A DNA stretch of 64,000 nt from Arthrobacter sp. Soil763. GTDB taxonomy: Bacteria > Actinomycetota > Actinomycetes > Actinomycetales > Micrococcaceae. Both the position numbers and the translations under genes were made by a program. The notes under the pieces are model-generated. The model saw only the letters and a list, made by a program, of their open reading frames with translations. It did no database searches and was not told the origin of the DNA. The stretch lies in the NCBI RefSeq assembly GCF_001428365.1, contig NZ_LMSH01000003.1:42317-106316 (forward strand), written 5' to 3'. Shown piece after piece: positions 45,790-54,462 of this stretch (position 1 is its first letter; each line of letters opens with the position of its first letter).

Positions 45790-46056
45790 ATGGCAGGACA
45801 ATTCGAGATCTTTACCGACGCTGAATCGAACGTCCGGTTCCGGCTGCTCGGCGCGGACGGCACTGTACTCGCGGTCTCCAAGGCCTTCGAGGACAAGCGC
45901 TCCGCGGCGGACGGCATCATGGCGGTCCGCGAGTGCGCCGGCACCGGACTGATCCGCGAAACGCACTCCACGCCCTGGGGCGGCACGACGTGGACCAAGA
46001 GCAGCAAAACTCCCCACCCGCACACCTCCCGGCGCCGCCACTTCCCGGCCGTCTAA
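45790..46056 (+). CDS. YegP-family (DUF1508) small protein
   Basis: The 88-residue protein has the DUF1508 repeat: FEIFTDAESNVRFRLLGADGTVLAVSKAFEDKRSAADGIMAVRE. YegP-like proteins carry one or two of these units and have no settled function. The C-terminal 25 residues are basic and rich in Thr/Ser. GAAAGGAAAAG precedes the ATG. The repeat cluster begins 4 bp after its stop. Confidence 0.85.
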   Translation: MAGQFEIFTDAESNVRFRLLGADGTVLAVSKAFEDKRSAADGIMAVRECAGTGLIRETHSTPWGGTTWTKSSKTPHPHTSRRRHFPAV

Positions 46057-46060
46057 ACCC

Positions 46061-46287
46061 AACGCTCCCTCAGATCCGGCGCCTATCAACCTGATGCTCC
46101 CTCACGTCCGGTAGCTATTTGCCCGACGCTCCCTCACGTCCGCGGTCTACTAGCGCGCAGGAGACAGCACCGCCGCCTGAGGGAGCGACGCGGGAAGGAC
46201 TGCCGGATGTGAGGGAGCGTCCCCAAAATCACCGCCAGATGTGAGGGAGCGTCCCCAAAAACACCCCCGAATGTGAGGGAGCGTCCG
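46061..46287. repeat. Cluster of seven GCTCCCTCA-type repeats in both orientations
   Basis: Three copies in one orientation (46061-46080, 46093-46111, 46125-46142; core GCTCCCTCACGTCCG) face four in the other (46171-46190, 46203-46220, 46234-46252, 46268-46287; core ATGTGAGGGAGCGTCC). Spacers of about 10-20 bp differ except for a CCCCAAAA run after two inverted copies. The irregular spacing and mixed orientation exclude a CRISPR array. Confidence 0.9.
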
Positions 46288-46299
46288 GGGTGGGTGGGG

Positions 46300-47115
46300 C
46301 TAGCTGGCGGGTTTGGCTGGCCGGAGCGAGGTGATCATGGTGCGGATCTGCTGGTATTCCTGGGTCGCGGCGTACCGCTGGGCTTTTTCGAGGTACGGCA
46401 GGGTTGGCGGCCCGGGGGTTAGGTTCTTGGCCGGGTCGTAGGTTCCGCCGAAGAGCGCTCCGCTCGGCGGCCAGAGGAAAAGGTGGAACATCGGGCAGGC
46501 CAGCGCGCCGGTCGCTTCCGGCATCATCGTGATTCCGTAGGCGGCCGTGGTGGTCGGCGTGGGGCCTGGGCCGGTGTCGTCGCCGCGGGACTCAAACACG
46601 AAGCGCGGCGCGGCGTGGTCCGCAGCCCCCGGCTCAAGCAGGGACTGGAGCGGCTGCGAGTCGAAGATCCGGTAGGGGTACTGCTCGATGCACTCGGCCC
46701 CGGTGACGATATTGGTGCGCAGCTCCGCCATCCGCTTCCCGGACGCATTAGTGACATCCACGAATGCTCCGCCCAGCGCACCGCCGGGGTCCCTGGCGGT
46801 CCAGTCCGGCGGGTAGTCGAAGGACAGTCCGTCCGAGGTGGTGAAGGTTTTCCAGTCCGGCGGAGGATCCTCGAGGCCCGCCGGGTTGCCGGACCCGGAC
46901 GGTGCCGGCACCGAGCCCTGGGACGCCGACGTCGGCCCTGGCGAGGCGGTAGCCGGCGTCGAACCCGGCGGCACCGAAGCCGACGTCGTACCCGGCGAGG
47001 AAGGAGCCGGTGTCGAAGCGGCGGTACCCCCGTCGCCGGGAGCGGGCGCAATCCCGCAGCCGCCCAGCAGTAAGACGACACCCAGAACAGCCGCCGCTCC
47101 CCCACAGCGCGCCAT
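46300..47115 (-). CDS. Lipoprotein, paralogue of the next upstream gene
   Basis: The 271-residue protein has a lipobox LLGGC with C20, then about 60 residues rich in Ser, Thr, Pro and Gly, then a globular domain: WKTFTTSDGLSFDYPPDW, GKRMAELRTNIVTGAEC, FHLFLWPPSGALFGGTYDP and a final IRTMITSLRP. It is anchored on the outer face of the membrane. The domain is shared with the upstream gene, so the pair arose by duplication. Function unknown. Confidence 0.8.
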   Translation of the reverse strand: MARCGGAAAVLGVVLLLGGCGIAPAPGDGGTAASTPAPSSPGTTSASVPPGSTPATASPGPTSASQGSVPAPSGSGNPAGLEDPPPDWKTFTTSDGLSFDYPPDWTARDPGGALGGAFVDVTNASGKRMAELRTNIVTGAECIEQYPYRIFDSQPLQSLLEPGAADHAAPRFVFESRGDDTGPGPTPTTTAAYGITMMPEATGALACPMFHLFLWPPSGALFGGTYDPAKNLTPGPPTLPYLEKAQRYAATQEYQQIRTMITSLRPAKPAS

Positions 47116-47122
47116 CGTCGGG

Positions 47123-47884
47123 TTACTTCCCCGTCGGCCGCAGGGACATCATCGCCTGCTTGATGACCTTGTATTCGGCGGTGTCCATGTACACCTCCGG
47201 CGTGTCCACGTGCATGGGCTTGCCCGGGGTGGTGTCGAACGGGTCATAGACGCCGCCGAACGATGCCGAGCGCGGCGGCCAGGCAAAGACGTGGGAGATC
47301 GGGCAGGCTTCAGTCCCGGTGGGCGCCGGCGCCGAGGTGATGCCGTATGCGAAGGTATTGGGCTTGCCCGGGTCGGCGGGGGTGGCGTTGACCCGTGCCT
47401 CGTAGCTGAACCGCGGCGTCACACCGCCCCGGGCCAGCGCCGGAATCGGGGCGGAGTCGTAGACCATGAACTGCGATTTGGCCGTGCACGCCGGTCCGGG
47501 TCCCACGCCTGTGCGCAGCCGGGCCATCGTCTTGCCGTAGTCGCTGACCAACGCCGCGCCGTCGTCCGATTCCTTGACGGACCAGGTTGGCGGGTAGTCG
47601 AAGGTCAGGGTCCCGCCGGGGGTGGTGTAAGACTTCCAGCCCGCCGGGGCGGCCGTCGTCGCTTCCGGCGCCGGGGTGGACGCCGTCGTGCTGGGCGAAG
47701 CGGTGCCGGGCGAAGCAGGGCTGGGGGACGCAGTGGCGGAAGTCGAAGCCGTCGCGGAAGCTGAAGTCGTCTCCGGCGGGCTGCTGGTGGCCGGTGCCGC
47801 GGCGGGAGACCCGCACCCGGAGAGCACGATCGCCAGGCCGGCTCCAATCAGTCCGAATCCGCCAGCAGATGTGCCTCGACGCAT
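47123..47884 (-). CDS. Lipoprotein, tandem paralogue
   Basis: Start at MRRGTSAGGFG after a GGGGGAGG site gives 253 residues; the longer frame to 47968 lacks a signal-like start. The lipobox is VLSGC with C24, followed by a Ser/Thr/Ala/Pro linker and a domain parallel to the downstream gene (GTLTFDYPPTW, MARLRTGVGPGPAC, HVFAWPPRSASFGGVYDPF, IKQAMMSLRP). The two genes are 7 bp apart and form one unit. Both probably sit at the cell surface; ligand unknown. Confidence 0.8.
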   Translation of the reverse strand: MRRGTSAGGFGLIGAGLAIVLSGCGSPAAAPATSSPPETTSASATASTSATASPSPASPGTASPSTTASTPAPEATTAAPAGWKSYTTPGGTLTFDYPPTWSVKESDDGAALVSDYGKTMARLRTGVGPGPACTAKSQFMVYDSAPIPALARGGVTPRFSYEARVNATPADPGKPNTFAYGITSAPAPTGTEACPISHVFAWPPRSASFGGVYDPFDTTPGKPMHVDTPEVYMDTAEYKVIKQAMMSLRPTGK

Positions 47885-48081
47885 GTCACCCTCCCCCTGA
47901 GCCGCAAGTGGTGGCTCCATTCTGGGCTCCTGCGCCGCGGAAGCAAGGGCCGAAGGTCCCGCCGGCATCCCAGCGCAACGGCACGGCGAGGGACACCCGG
48001 ACCCGCCACCACTGCGTGAGCCGCCTCACCTAACGGTCCGTCGATTTCAAATGCCCGCCGAACCTTGCTAGTCCTTAAAGG

Positions 48082-49317
48082 ATGCAAGATTTCCTTAACC
48101 CCGCCATGCCCTTCATCGCCGTGGCCCTGGCCGTGGCCGCCGGGCTGACCGCCTCCTGGCTGGTCCGGCGCGTGGTCCTGCAGCTCAACCGCAAGCAGGA
48201 AGCGCTGCGGGAAACGTCCCGGGTGGCGCGCCTGCCGCTGCGGTTCGCGCTCTGCCTGATCGCGGTGCGGATCGCGCTGGTGCTCACCACCGACAACGCC
48301 GAGTGGCGCCGCAACGTCGACCACGCCCTGCTGATCGGGCTGATCGGATCGGTCGCGTGGCTGGCCATCGCGGTGCTGCTGATCATCGAAACCATGGTCC
48401 TGACCCGTTACCGGGTGGACGTGGCGGACAACCGGCGCGCCCGGCGGCTCAGGACCCAGGTCATCCTGGCCCGGAGGATCGGCGTCGCGCTGGTCGCGAT
48501 CGTCGCCCTCGGCGCCATCATGCTGACGTTCCCGGCCATTCAGGCCCTGGGCGCGGGCCTGCTCGCCTCCGCCGGCGTCATCTCGATCGTGGCCGGCCTC
48601 GCCGCGCAGACCTCCCTGGTCAATGTCTTCGCCGGCATCCAGCTCGCCTTCACCGACGCGATCCGGGTGGACGACGTCGTCGTGGTGCAGAAGGAGTGGG
48701 GCCGGATCGAGGAGATCACCCTGACCTACGTGGTGGTCCACATCTGGGACGACCGGCGGCTGATCCTGCCCTCGACCTACTTCACCACCACCCCGTTCGA
48801 GAACTGGACCAGGCGCCAGTCCGAGGTGATGGGGACCGTGGAGTTCGACCTGGACTGGCGGGCTCCGGTCGAGGCCATGCGCGCCGAATTGAAGAAGGTA
48901 CTGGCCTCCACCGAGCTCTGGGACCAGCGGGTGGGGATCCTGCAGATTACGGACGCGACGGCGGGCTTCGTCCGGGTGCGCATCCTGGTCAGCGCCGGGG
49001 ACAGCGCCTCGCTGTTCGACCTGCGCTGCTTGATCCGCGAAGAGCTGGTGCTGTTCCTGCAGCAGGAATACCCGACGGCGTTGCCGCACGTCCGGCTCGA
49101 ATCGATGCCGTCCGCCCCAGCCTCCACACAGCCGGCGGCCCGGCGCCCCGGGAAGGTCGCCGCCGCCGACGAAACCGCCGCCCGGCTGCCGTCCGACCCG
49201 CACGATTCGCAGCTGTTCACCGGCTCGATCGAGGCCGTGCAGCGCTCCCGCGCCTTCACCGGACCCGGTGAGGACGTGTTCGAGGACCGGGACAAGTCGA
49301 TCGCGGCGCAAAACTAG
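48082..49317 (+). CDS. MscS-family mechanosensitive ion channel
   Basis: The 411-residue protein has about four membrane helices; the pore helix reads LGAGLLASAGVISIVAGLAAQTSLVNVFAGIQ, the Ala/Gly-packed TM3 of MscS. The beta domain follows (IRVDDVVVVQKEWGRIEEITLTYVVV, LPSTYFTTTPFENW) and then the alpha/beta C-terminus. It should open under membrane tension on hypo-osmotic shock. The ribosome site is poor (AAAGG next to the ATG), so a start at residue 9 cannot be excluded. Confidence 0.9.
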   Translation: MQDFLNPAMPFIAVALAVAAGLTASWLVRRVVLQLNRKQEALRETSRVARLPLRFALCLIAVRIALVLTTDNAEWRRNVDHALLIGLIGSVAWLAIAVLLIIETMVLTRYRVDVADNRRARRLRTQVILARRIGVALVAIVALGAIMLTFPAIQALGAGLLASAGVISIVAGLAAQTSLVNVFAGIQLAFTDAIRVDDVVVVQKEWGRIEEITLTYVVVHIWDDRRLILPSTYFTTTPFENWTRRQSEVMGTVEFDLDWRAPVEAMRAELKKVLASTELWDQRVGILQITDATAGFVRVRILVSAGDSASLFDLRCLIREELVLFLQQEYPTALPHVRLESMPSAPASTQPAARRPGKVAAADETAARLPSDPHDSQLFTGSIEAVQRSRAFTGPGEDVFEDRDKSIAAQN

Positions 49318-49368
49318 GCGGGCTCGCTTCTCTTCCCTCTCCGCCGGGGCGGGTCGATAATCGGTGCC

Positions 49369-49599
49369 ATGACCATTCCCCCAGCGCCCGAGCCTGACCC
49401 GTTTCCGCCGGAGCCTGGGCCGACGTCGCCCGAGCCGCAGCCTGGCGACCCGTTTCCGCCCGAGCCCGGACCCACACCGCCGTCGCCCGTCCCCGCCCCG
49501 GGGCCAAGTCCGACGCCGGGACCCGCGCCCGGGCCGCTACCGATCCCGGATCCCGGCCCGGTTCCGCCGCCATCCCGACCGGACCCCACGCGGTTCTAG
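49369..49599 (+). CDS. Small proline-rich protein
   Basis: The 76-residue frame is about half proline, in PEPxP/PPEPGP and PGPxP units. It has no signal peptide or membrane segment. Its clear start, stop and following terminator suggest a real gene, but no ribosome site is seen and low-complexity GC-rich DNA can produce such frames by chance. Function unknown. Confidence 0.4.
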   Translation: MTIPPAPEPDPFPPEPGPTSPEPQPGDPFPPEPGPTPPSPVPAPGPSPTPGPAPGPLPIPDPGPVPPPSRPDPTRF

Positions 49600-49600
49600 C

Positions 49601-49624
49601 CGGCGTCACGCGTGGGTGACGCCG
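49601..49624. terminator. Hairpin between convergent genes
   Basis: CGGCGTCAC pairs with GTGACGCCG around a 6-nt loop, followed on the plus strand by a pyrimidine-rich stretch. It lies between the proline-rich gene and the X25-domain gene. Confidence 0.55.
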
Positions 49625-49648
49625 AGCCGCTGTCCTTCCTTTCGAGGG

Positions 49649-50506
49649 TTAGCCGAAGACGATGTCCTTGGTGCGGTGGTCGTACTGGATGACCAGCAGG
49701 CCGCCGCGGTGGTGGATCTCGTGGTTCGCGCCGTCGAAGTGGCCGAAGGCGCCGTAGTTCTCGTCCCAGGAGCGGTTGATCGCGATCTTGAAGCTGTAGG
49801 AACCGGCGGGCAGGTCAGCGGAGAGCTTCCAGAGCTGGTCCACCTCGTCCAGCTGCATCTGGGATTCGTCGTACTGCGGCGCCCAGTTGGCAGGGGCGCC
49901 GAGCAGCACGTTGAAGTCACCGGCGACGGCGACCTCGGCCGGCTGCTGAACGGCTTCCGGCGCGGACGCCTGGGCTTCCCCGGCGGCTGCTTCGGAGGCG
50001 GCGGACTCGGCTTTCCGCTTCCGGACCGCCTTCGCTACCGGGGCGACGGCTTCCTCGACCAGCTTGGCGGCGGCGTCCGCCACCTTCTCAGCCACCTGCA
50101 CAGCCTTCGGCGCGGTTTTGGCCGCGGGCTTCCCGGCGGGGGCGGCCGGCAGCGGGGTGTCAGCGGGCGGCTGAGTCCCGGCGTCGAGCGCTGCGGTGAA
50201 GGCGGCGGGGTCGGCGAACGCCACCGTGGCCCGCTGGCCGTCCTCGGTGATGGTCCAGCCGGAGCGGCCCTTGACCAGCCAGCCAGCCTTGACCAGCTTG
50301 GCGGTGGCGCTGGTGAGCGCCTTGTGGCCGCGCGGGATTCCGCCGCTGAGGAGCTCGCGCTCGCGATCGTTGAGCGGCACCCGGGCGATCGCCTCGCCGA
50401 GCACGACCCCGGCGTTCAGTTTTTCGCCCGACCACACCCCCTCGGCCAGGACATCCAGCACGGCCTTCAGTCGAAGGTTGGTGTTTTCCGCAGCGTTCGC
50501 GCCCAT
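49649..50506 (-). CDS. Winged-helix protein with C-terminal pullulanase-type X25 domain
   Basis: The 285-residue protein has an N-terminal winged-helix-like region (residues 8-100, ERELLSGGIPRGHKALTSATAKLVKAGWLVKGRSGWTITEDG written here only as key blocks ERELLSGG, LTSATAKLV and WTITEDGQR). An Ala/Lys-rich linker (about 120-185) leads to an X25 (pullulanase accessory) domain at about 190-285: AVAGDFNVLLGAPANW, WKLSADLPAGSYSFKIA and WDENYGAFG. X25 domains normally accompany secreted amylopullulanases; here there is no signal peptide or catalytic domain. It may sense glycogen or another glucan in the cell. AAAGGAGA precedes the ATG. Confidence 0.75.
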   Translation of the reverse strand: MGANAAENTNLRLKAVLDVLAEGVWSGEKLNAGVVLGEAIARVPLNDRERELLSGGIPRGHKALTSATAKLVKAGWLVKGRSGWTITEDGQRATVAFADPAAFTAALDAGTQPPADTPLPAAPAGKPAAKTAPKAVQVAEKVADAAAKLVEEAVAPVAKAVRKRKAESAASEAAAGEAQASAPEAVQQPAEVAVAGDFNVLLGAPANWAPQYDESQMQLDEVDQLWKLSADLPAGSYSFKIAINRSWDENYGAFGHFDGANHEIHHRGGLLVIQYDHRTKDIVFG

Positions 50507-50642
50507 GGGTCTCCTTTAGAAGCTATTGATCCACCTGCATTTTGCCAAGGTTCGCCGGGTTCCGCGACTGGACGGGGAGATCCCCGTGTGTCGTGACCCG
50601 ATATGACGCTCCGGCGGACGGTCCGCCGCCACCCGAACCGAC

Positions 50643-51509
50643 TCAGAACTTCGGGATCAGGACCGGTGTGTTCTTCTTGTAGGCCTCATAATCGGCCTGC
50701 CCGCCCCACTTCTTGTCCGCCTTCTGCTCCAGGTGCGGTACACCGCTGACCTTCGTTATCAGCAGGGCCACGAAGACCGGCGAAATCAGGGCCACCCACT
50801 GCCACCCCTGCAACACGGGCAGCGCGATGATGGCCACGCCGATCCAGAGCAGGATTTCGCCAAAGTAGTTCGGGTGCCGGGACTTCGCCCAGAGGCCCGT
50901 CGAGATGAACTGGCCCTTGTTGGCCGGGTCCGCGCTGAACCGCGATTTCTGGGAGTCGGCCACAACCTCGAAGCTGAACCCGGCCACCCAGACGAGCAGG
51001 CCGGCCACGGCAAACCAATCCAGCCCGACCCGGTTCGCCGACGTCATGGCCACCCACGCCGCGGCGGCGGTGAAGGCGATCCAGATCCCCTGTATGGTCC
51101 AGACGCTGAGGAACCGGACGAAGGAGGGCTTGATCTCGTCGAAGCGGTCGTCCTTGCCGGCCTCGCTGATCCGGCGGAACAGGAAGGAACCCAGCCGCGT
51201 CGCCCAAACCAGCACCAGCGCGGCCAGCAGCAGCCCCCGCGCGTCGATTCCCGGGGTGAGCAGGACCAGCAGCAGCGTGACCGCGATATAGCTCAGCGAC
51301 CCGGTCAGGTCATAGAACCGCTCGGTCTGGGCAAGGTACGCCGGGATGAACACCAGCCACTGGATCAGGAACGCGGCCACCACGGCCAGTGCGAACACCG
51401 GCACCCCGCCCACTGCCGCCCCGTCCTGGCTGCCGGCCCAGGCGAGTCCGGCACCGAGCAGGACCACCACCGGGATGGCGGCGAGCGCCTTGCGTTCGGA
51501 TTCCTTCAT
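50643..51509 (-). CDS. DUF1295 (steroid 5-alpha-reductase-like) membrane protein
   Basis: The 288-residue protein has about seven hydrophobic segments. The C-terminal signature FISTGLWAKSRHPNYFGEILLWIG, with the RHPNYFGE motif that binds NADPH in this superfamily, marks it as DUF1295. Family members may reduce or methylate lipids or isoprenoids at the membrane; the substrate is unknown. GGAAGGAA precedes the ATG. Confidence 0.88.
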   Translation of the reverse strand: MKESERKALAAIPVVVLLGAGLAWAGSQDGAAVGGVPVFALAVVAAFLIQWLVFIPAYLAQTERFYDLTGSLSYIAVTLLLVLLTPGIDARGLLLAALVLVWATRLGSFLFRRISEAGKDDRFDEIKPSFVRFLSVWTIQGIWIAFTAAAAWVAMTSANRVGLDWFAVAGLLVWVAGFSFEVVADSQKSRFSADPANKGQFISTGLWAKSRHPNYFGEILLWIGVAIIALPVLQGWQWVALISPVFVALLITKVSGVPHLEQKADKKWGGQADYEAYKKNTPVLIPKF

Positions 51510-51650
51510 GGACGGTTCCTTCCGTTGGCGGCCCCGGATCTGGTAGCCGGCGCTGACTACTAAGCCTACGAACTAGTATTGGGGAAAGTTCCAGTTCCAC
51601 CGGTCATGCCCCCAATCACTGAACGTGCATCCAGCCCCGAAGGAGCCCCC

Positions 51651-52094
51651 ATGACCCGTCCGCTCAGGAAGTGGCTGCTGGCCTATGCGGTGGCCGCCGT
51701 GATTTTCGCCGGGATCGACGCCGTCTGGATTTTTACCGTGGCCAACCCCCAGTACCGCAGCCAGATCGGGCACCTGCTCCCGGCCAGCTTCAACGCCGTC
51801 GGTGCCGTCCTGTTCTATCTGGTCTACGTCGCGGGGATCGTCCACTACGGCATCCGGCCCGGCGACGCCCGCGCCACGCTGCGCAGCCGGGCCGCGGGAG
51901 GGGCGCTGTTCGGCTTCTTCACCTACGCAACCTGGGCGCTGACGGCCTTCGCCGTGCTCAAGGACTTCCCCGCCGTCGTCGCCGTCACGGACATCGCCTG
52001 GGGCGCCGCGGTGTGCGCCGTCGTCACCGCCCTTACCGCGGTGATCCTGCGCCTGAACCGTACCCGCTCCGGGACCCAGCCCGCCAGGAACTGA
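51651..52094 (+). CDS. DUF2177 family membrane protein
   Basis: The start is fixed by AAGGAG 7 nt before MTRPLRKW, giving 147 residues. Four hydrophobic segments and the family blocks [21 protein letters not shown] and [20 protein letters not shown] identify DUF2177. No function is known. It is divergent from the DUF1295 gene; in other bacteria these two families often occur together with lipid-modifying enzymes, so a joint membrane lipid role is possible. Confidence 0.88.
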   Translation: MTRPLRKWLLAYAVAAVIFAGIDAVWIFTVANPQYRSQIGHLLPASFNAVGAVLFYLVYVAGIVHYGIRPGDARATLRSRAAGGALFGFFTYATWALTAFAVLKDFPAVVAVTDIAWGAAVCAVVTALTAVILRLNRTRSGTQPARN

Positions 52095-52195
52095 ACGACC
52101 GTTGCCCGGGGCAATCAGGCTGGCTAGAGTTGCCTGACCGCCGCCGCCCGGAAGGGCCCATCCGCGGCACTCCCCCCTCTGGTCAGGAGATCCCC

Positions 52196-53170
<975 letters not shown>

Positions 53171-53188
53171 CCCCGCTCTAACCCCCGG

Positions 53189-53249
53189 GTTGCTCTATCA
53201 CTTATGGCTCCTATCCGGCAGGTTTGGCAGCCATAAGTGATAGAGCAAC
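53189..53249. repeat. Large perfect inverted repeat between convergent genes (CTATCACTT family, copy 2)
   Basis: Arms of 21 bp (beginning GTTGCTCTATCACTT) flank a 19-nt loop between the aldo/keto reductase and adenine deaminase genes. The CTATCACTT part is shared with 23257-23308; the inner stem differs but is fully paired in each copy. Confidence 0.85.
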
Positions 53250-53256
53250 GGCGGGG

Positions 53257-54414
53257 TCAGCGGCCGGAGGCGGCCAGTTCGGCCAGCAGCTCCGTTTTCC
53301 GGTCCTCGTCCGCGAAGGAGGACCGGATGGAGTTCGCCGCGAGGCGCACGCAGTCGAAGTCGGACAGGCCGATCTCGGACCGGAGCCGGGCAAAGTTGTC
53401 ATCGACGTAGCCGCCGAAGTACGCGGGGTCGTCGGAGTTAACGCTGACGTTGAGCCCGGCGGCGAGCATGGCCGGCAGCGGGTGCTCGGCCAGGGTGTCG
53501 ACGGCGCGGAGCCGGACATTGGACAGCGGGCAGACGGTCAGGGGCATCAGCTCGTGCACCAGCCGCTCCACCAGGTCGGTGTCCTCCATGCAGCGGATGC
53601 CGTGGTCAATCCGTTCCACGCCGAGGACGTCCAGCGCCTCGATGATGTACGCCGTCGGGCCCTCCTCACCGGCGTGCGCGATTCGCCGCAGCCCGGCCTC
53701 CTTGGCCCGGGCGAAGAGCCGCTGGAACTTCGACGGCGGGTTGCCCACCTCGGCGGAGTCCAGGCCGATCCCGGCAATCGGGGCGTCCATGGCGAGGAGT
53801 TGCTCGAGGACCTCCAGGGCGGAGTCCTCGGAGAGGTCGCGCAGGAACGCCGCGATCAGCAGGGTTGAGATGCCGAACTCCTGCTGGGAGGTGGCCAGCA
53901 CCGAGGCCACCCCGTTCACGCAGGTGGCCAGGGAGACCCCGCGGGACAGGTGGGCCTGCGGATCCATCATGATCTCGGCATGGCGCACCCCGGCCGTGGC
54001 GGCGCGTGCGAGGTAGGCCCGGGTCATGTCCGCGAAGTCCTGCTCGGTCTGCAGCACGGCCATGTTCGCGTAATACAGGTCCAGGAACGACTGCAGGTCC
54101 GTGAACTCATAGCGGGCCCGGAGCTCGTCGAGGTCCGCGTAGGGCAGCGTGATGCCGTTTCGTTCGGCGAGCGCAAAGATCAGCTCCGGCTCCAGCGTGC
54201 CCTCGATGTGCAGGTGCAGCTCCGCCACCGGCAGCGTCGTGCGGGCATCCGTCGGGCGGACCCCCTCGGTGCTGCCCTCGGCGCCGGCCTCCTCGGTGCT
54301 GGCCTGGCCAGGGCGGACTTCATCAGCGCGGACTTCATCGGTGCGGGCCTCGGCGGCGTCCCCGGGAACGCCCTCCGCCTGCGGCGCCCCGGCGCCGCCG
54401 TCGTAAGTTTCCAT
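53257..54414 (-). CDS. Adenine deaminase (adenosine deaminase superfamily)
   Basis: Start at METYDGGAG gives 385 residues; a longer frame exists but has no support. Metal ligands H67 and H69 lie in AELHLHIEGTLEPEL; later AHAGEEG supplies His and Glu, and VNSDDPAYFGGY the Asp pair. The LDSAEVGNPPSKF segment is typical of the bacterial adenine-specific group rather than adenosine deaminases. It would convert adenine to hypoxanthine. Residues 1-58 are a charged, repetitive extension (TDEVRADEVRPGQ) not found in the core family. Confidence 0.88.
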   Translation of the reverse strand: METYDGGAGAPQAEGVPGDAAEARTDEVRADEVRPGQASTEEAGAEGSTEGVRPTDARTTLPVAELHLHIEGTLEPELIFALAERNGITLPYADLDELRARYEFTDLQSFLDLYYANMAVLQTEQDFADMTRAYLARAATAGVRHAEIMMDPQAHLSRGVSLATCVNGVASVLATSQQEFGISTLLIAAFLRDLSEDSALEVLEQLLAMDAPIAGIGLDSAEVGNPPSKFQRLFARAKEAGLRRIAHAGEEGPTAYIIEALDVLGVERIDHGIRCMEDTDLVERLVHELMPLTVCPLSNVRLRAVDTLAEHPLPAMLAAGLNVSVNSDDPAYFGGYVDDNFARLRSEIGLSDFDCVRLAANSIRSSFADEDRKTELLAELAASGR

Positions 54415-54462
54415 TCGGTAAGGATATGCCCGGCGCAAGCCAAGGCGGATAGAGTCGAACAG

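Noticed and set aside
46061..46287. CRISPR array
   Set aside because: Repeats are in both orientations, spacers are uneven and short, and no cas gene is present.
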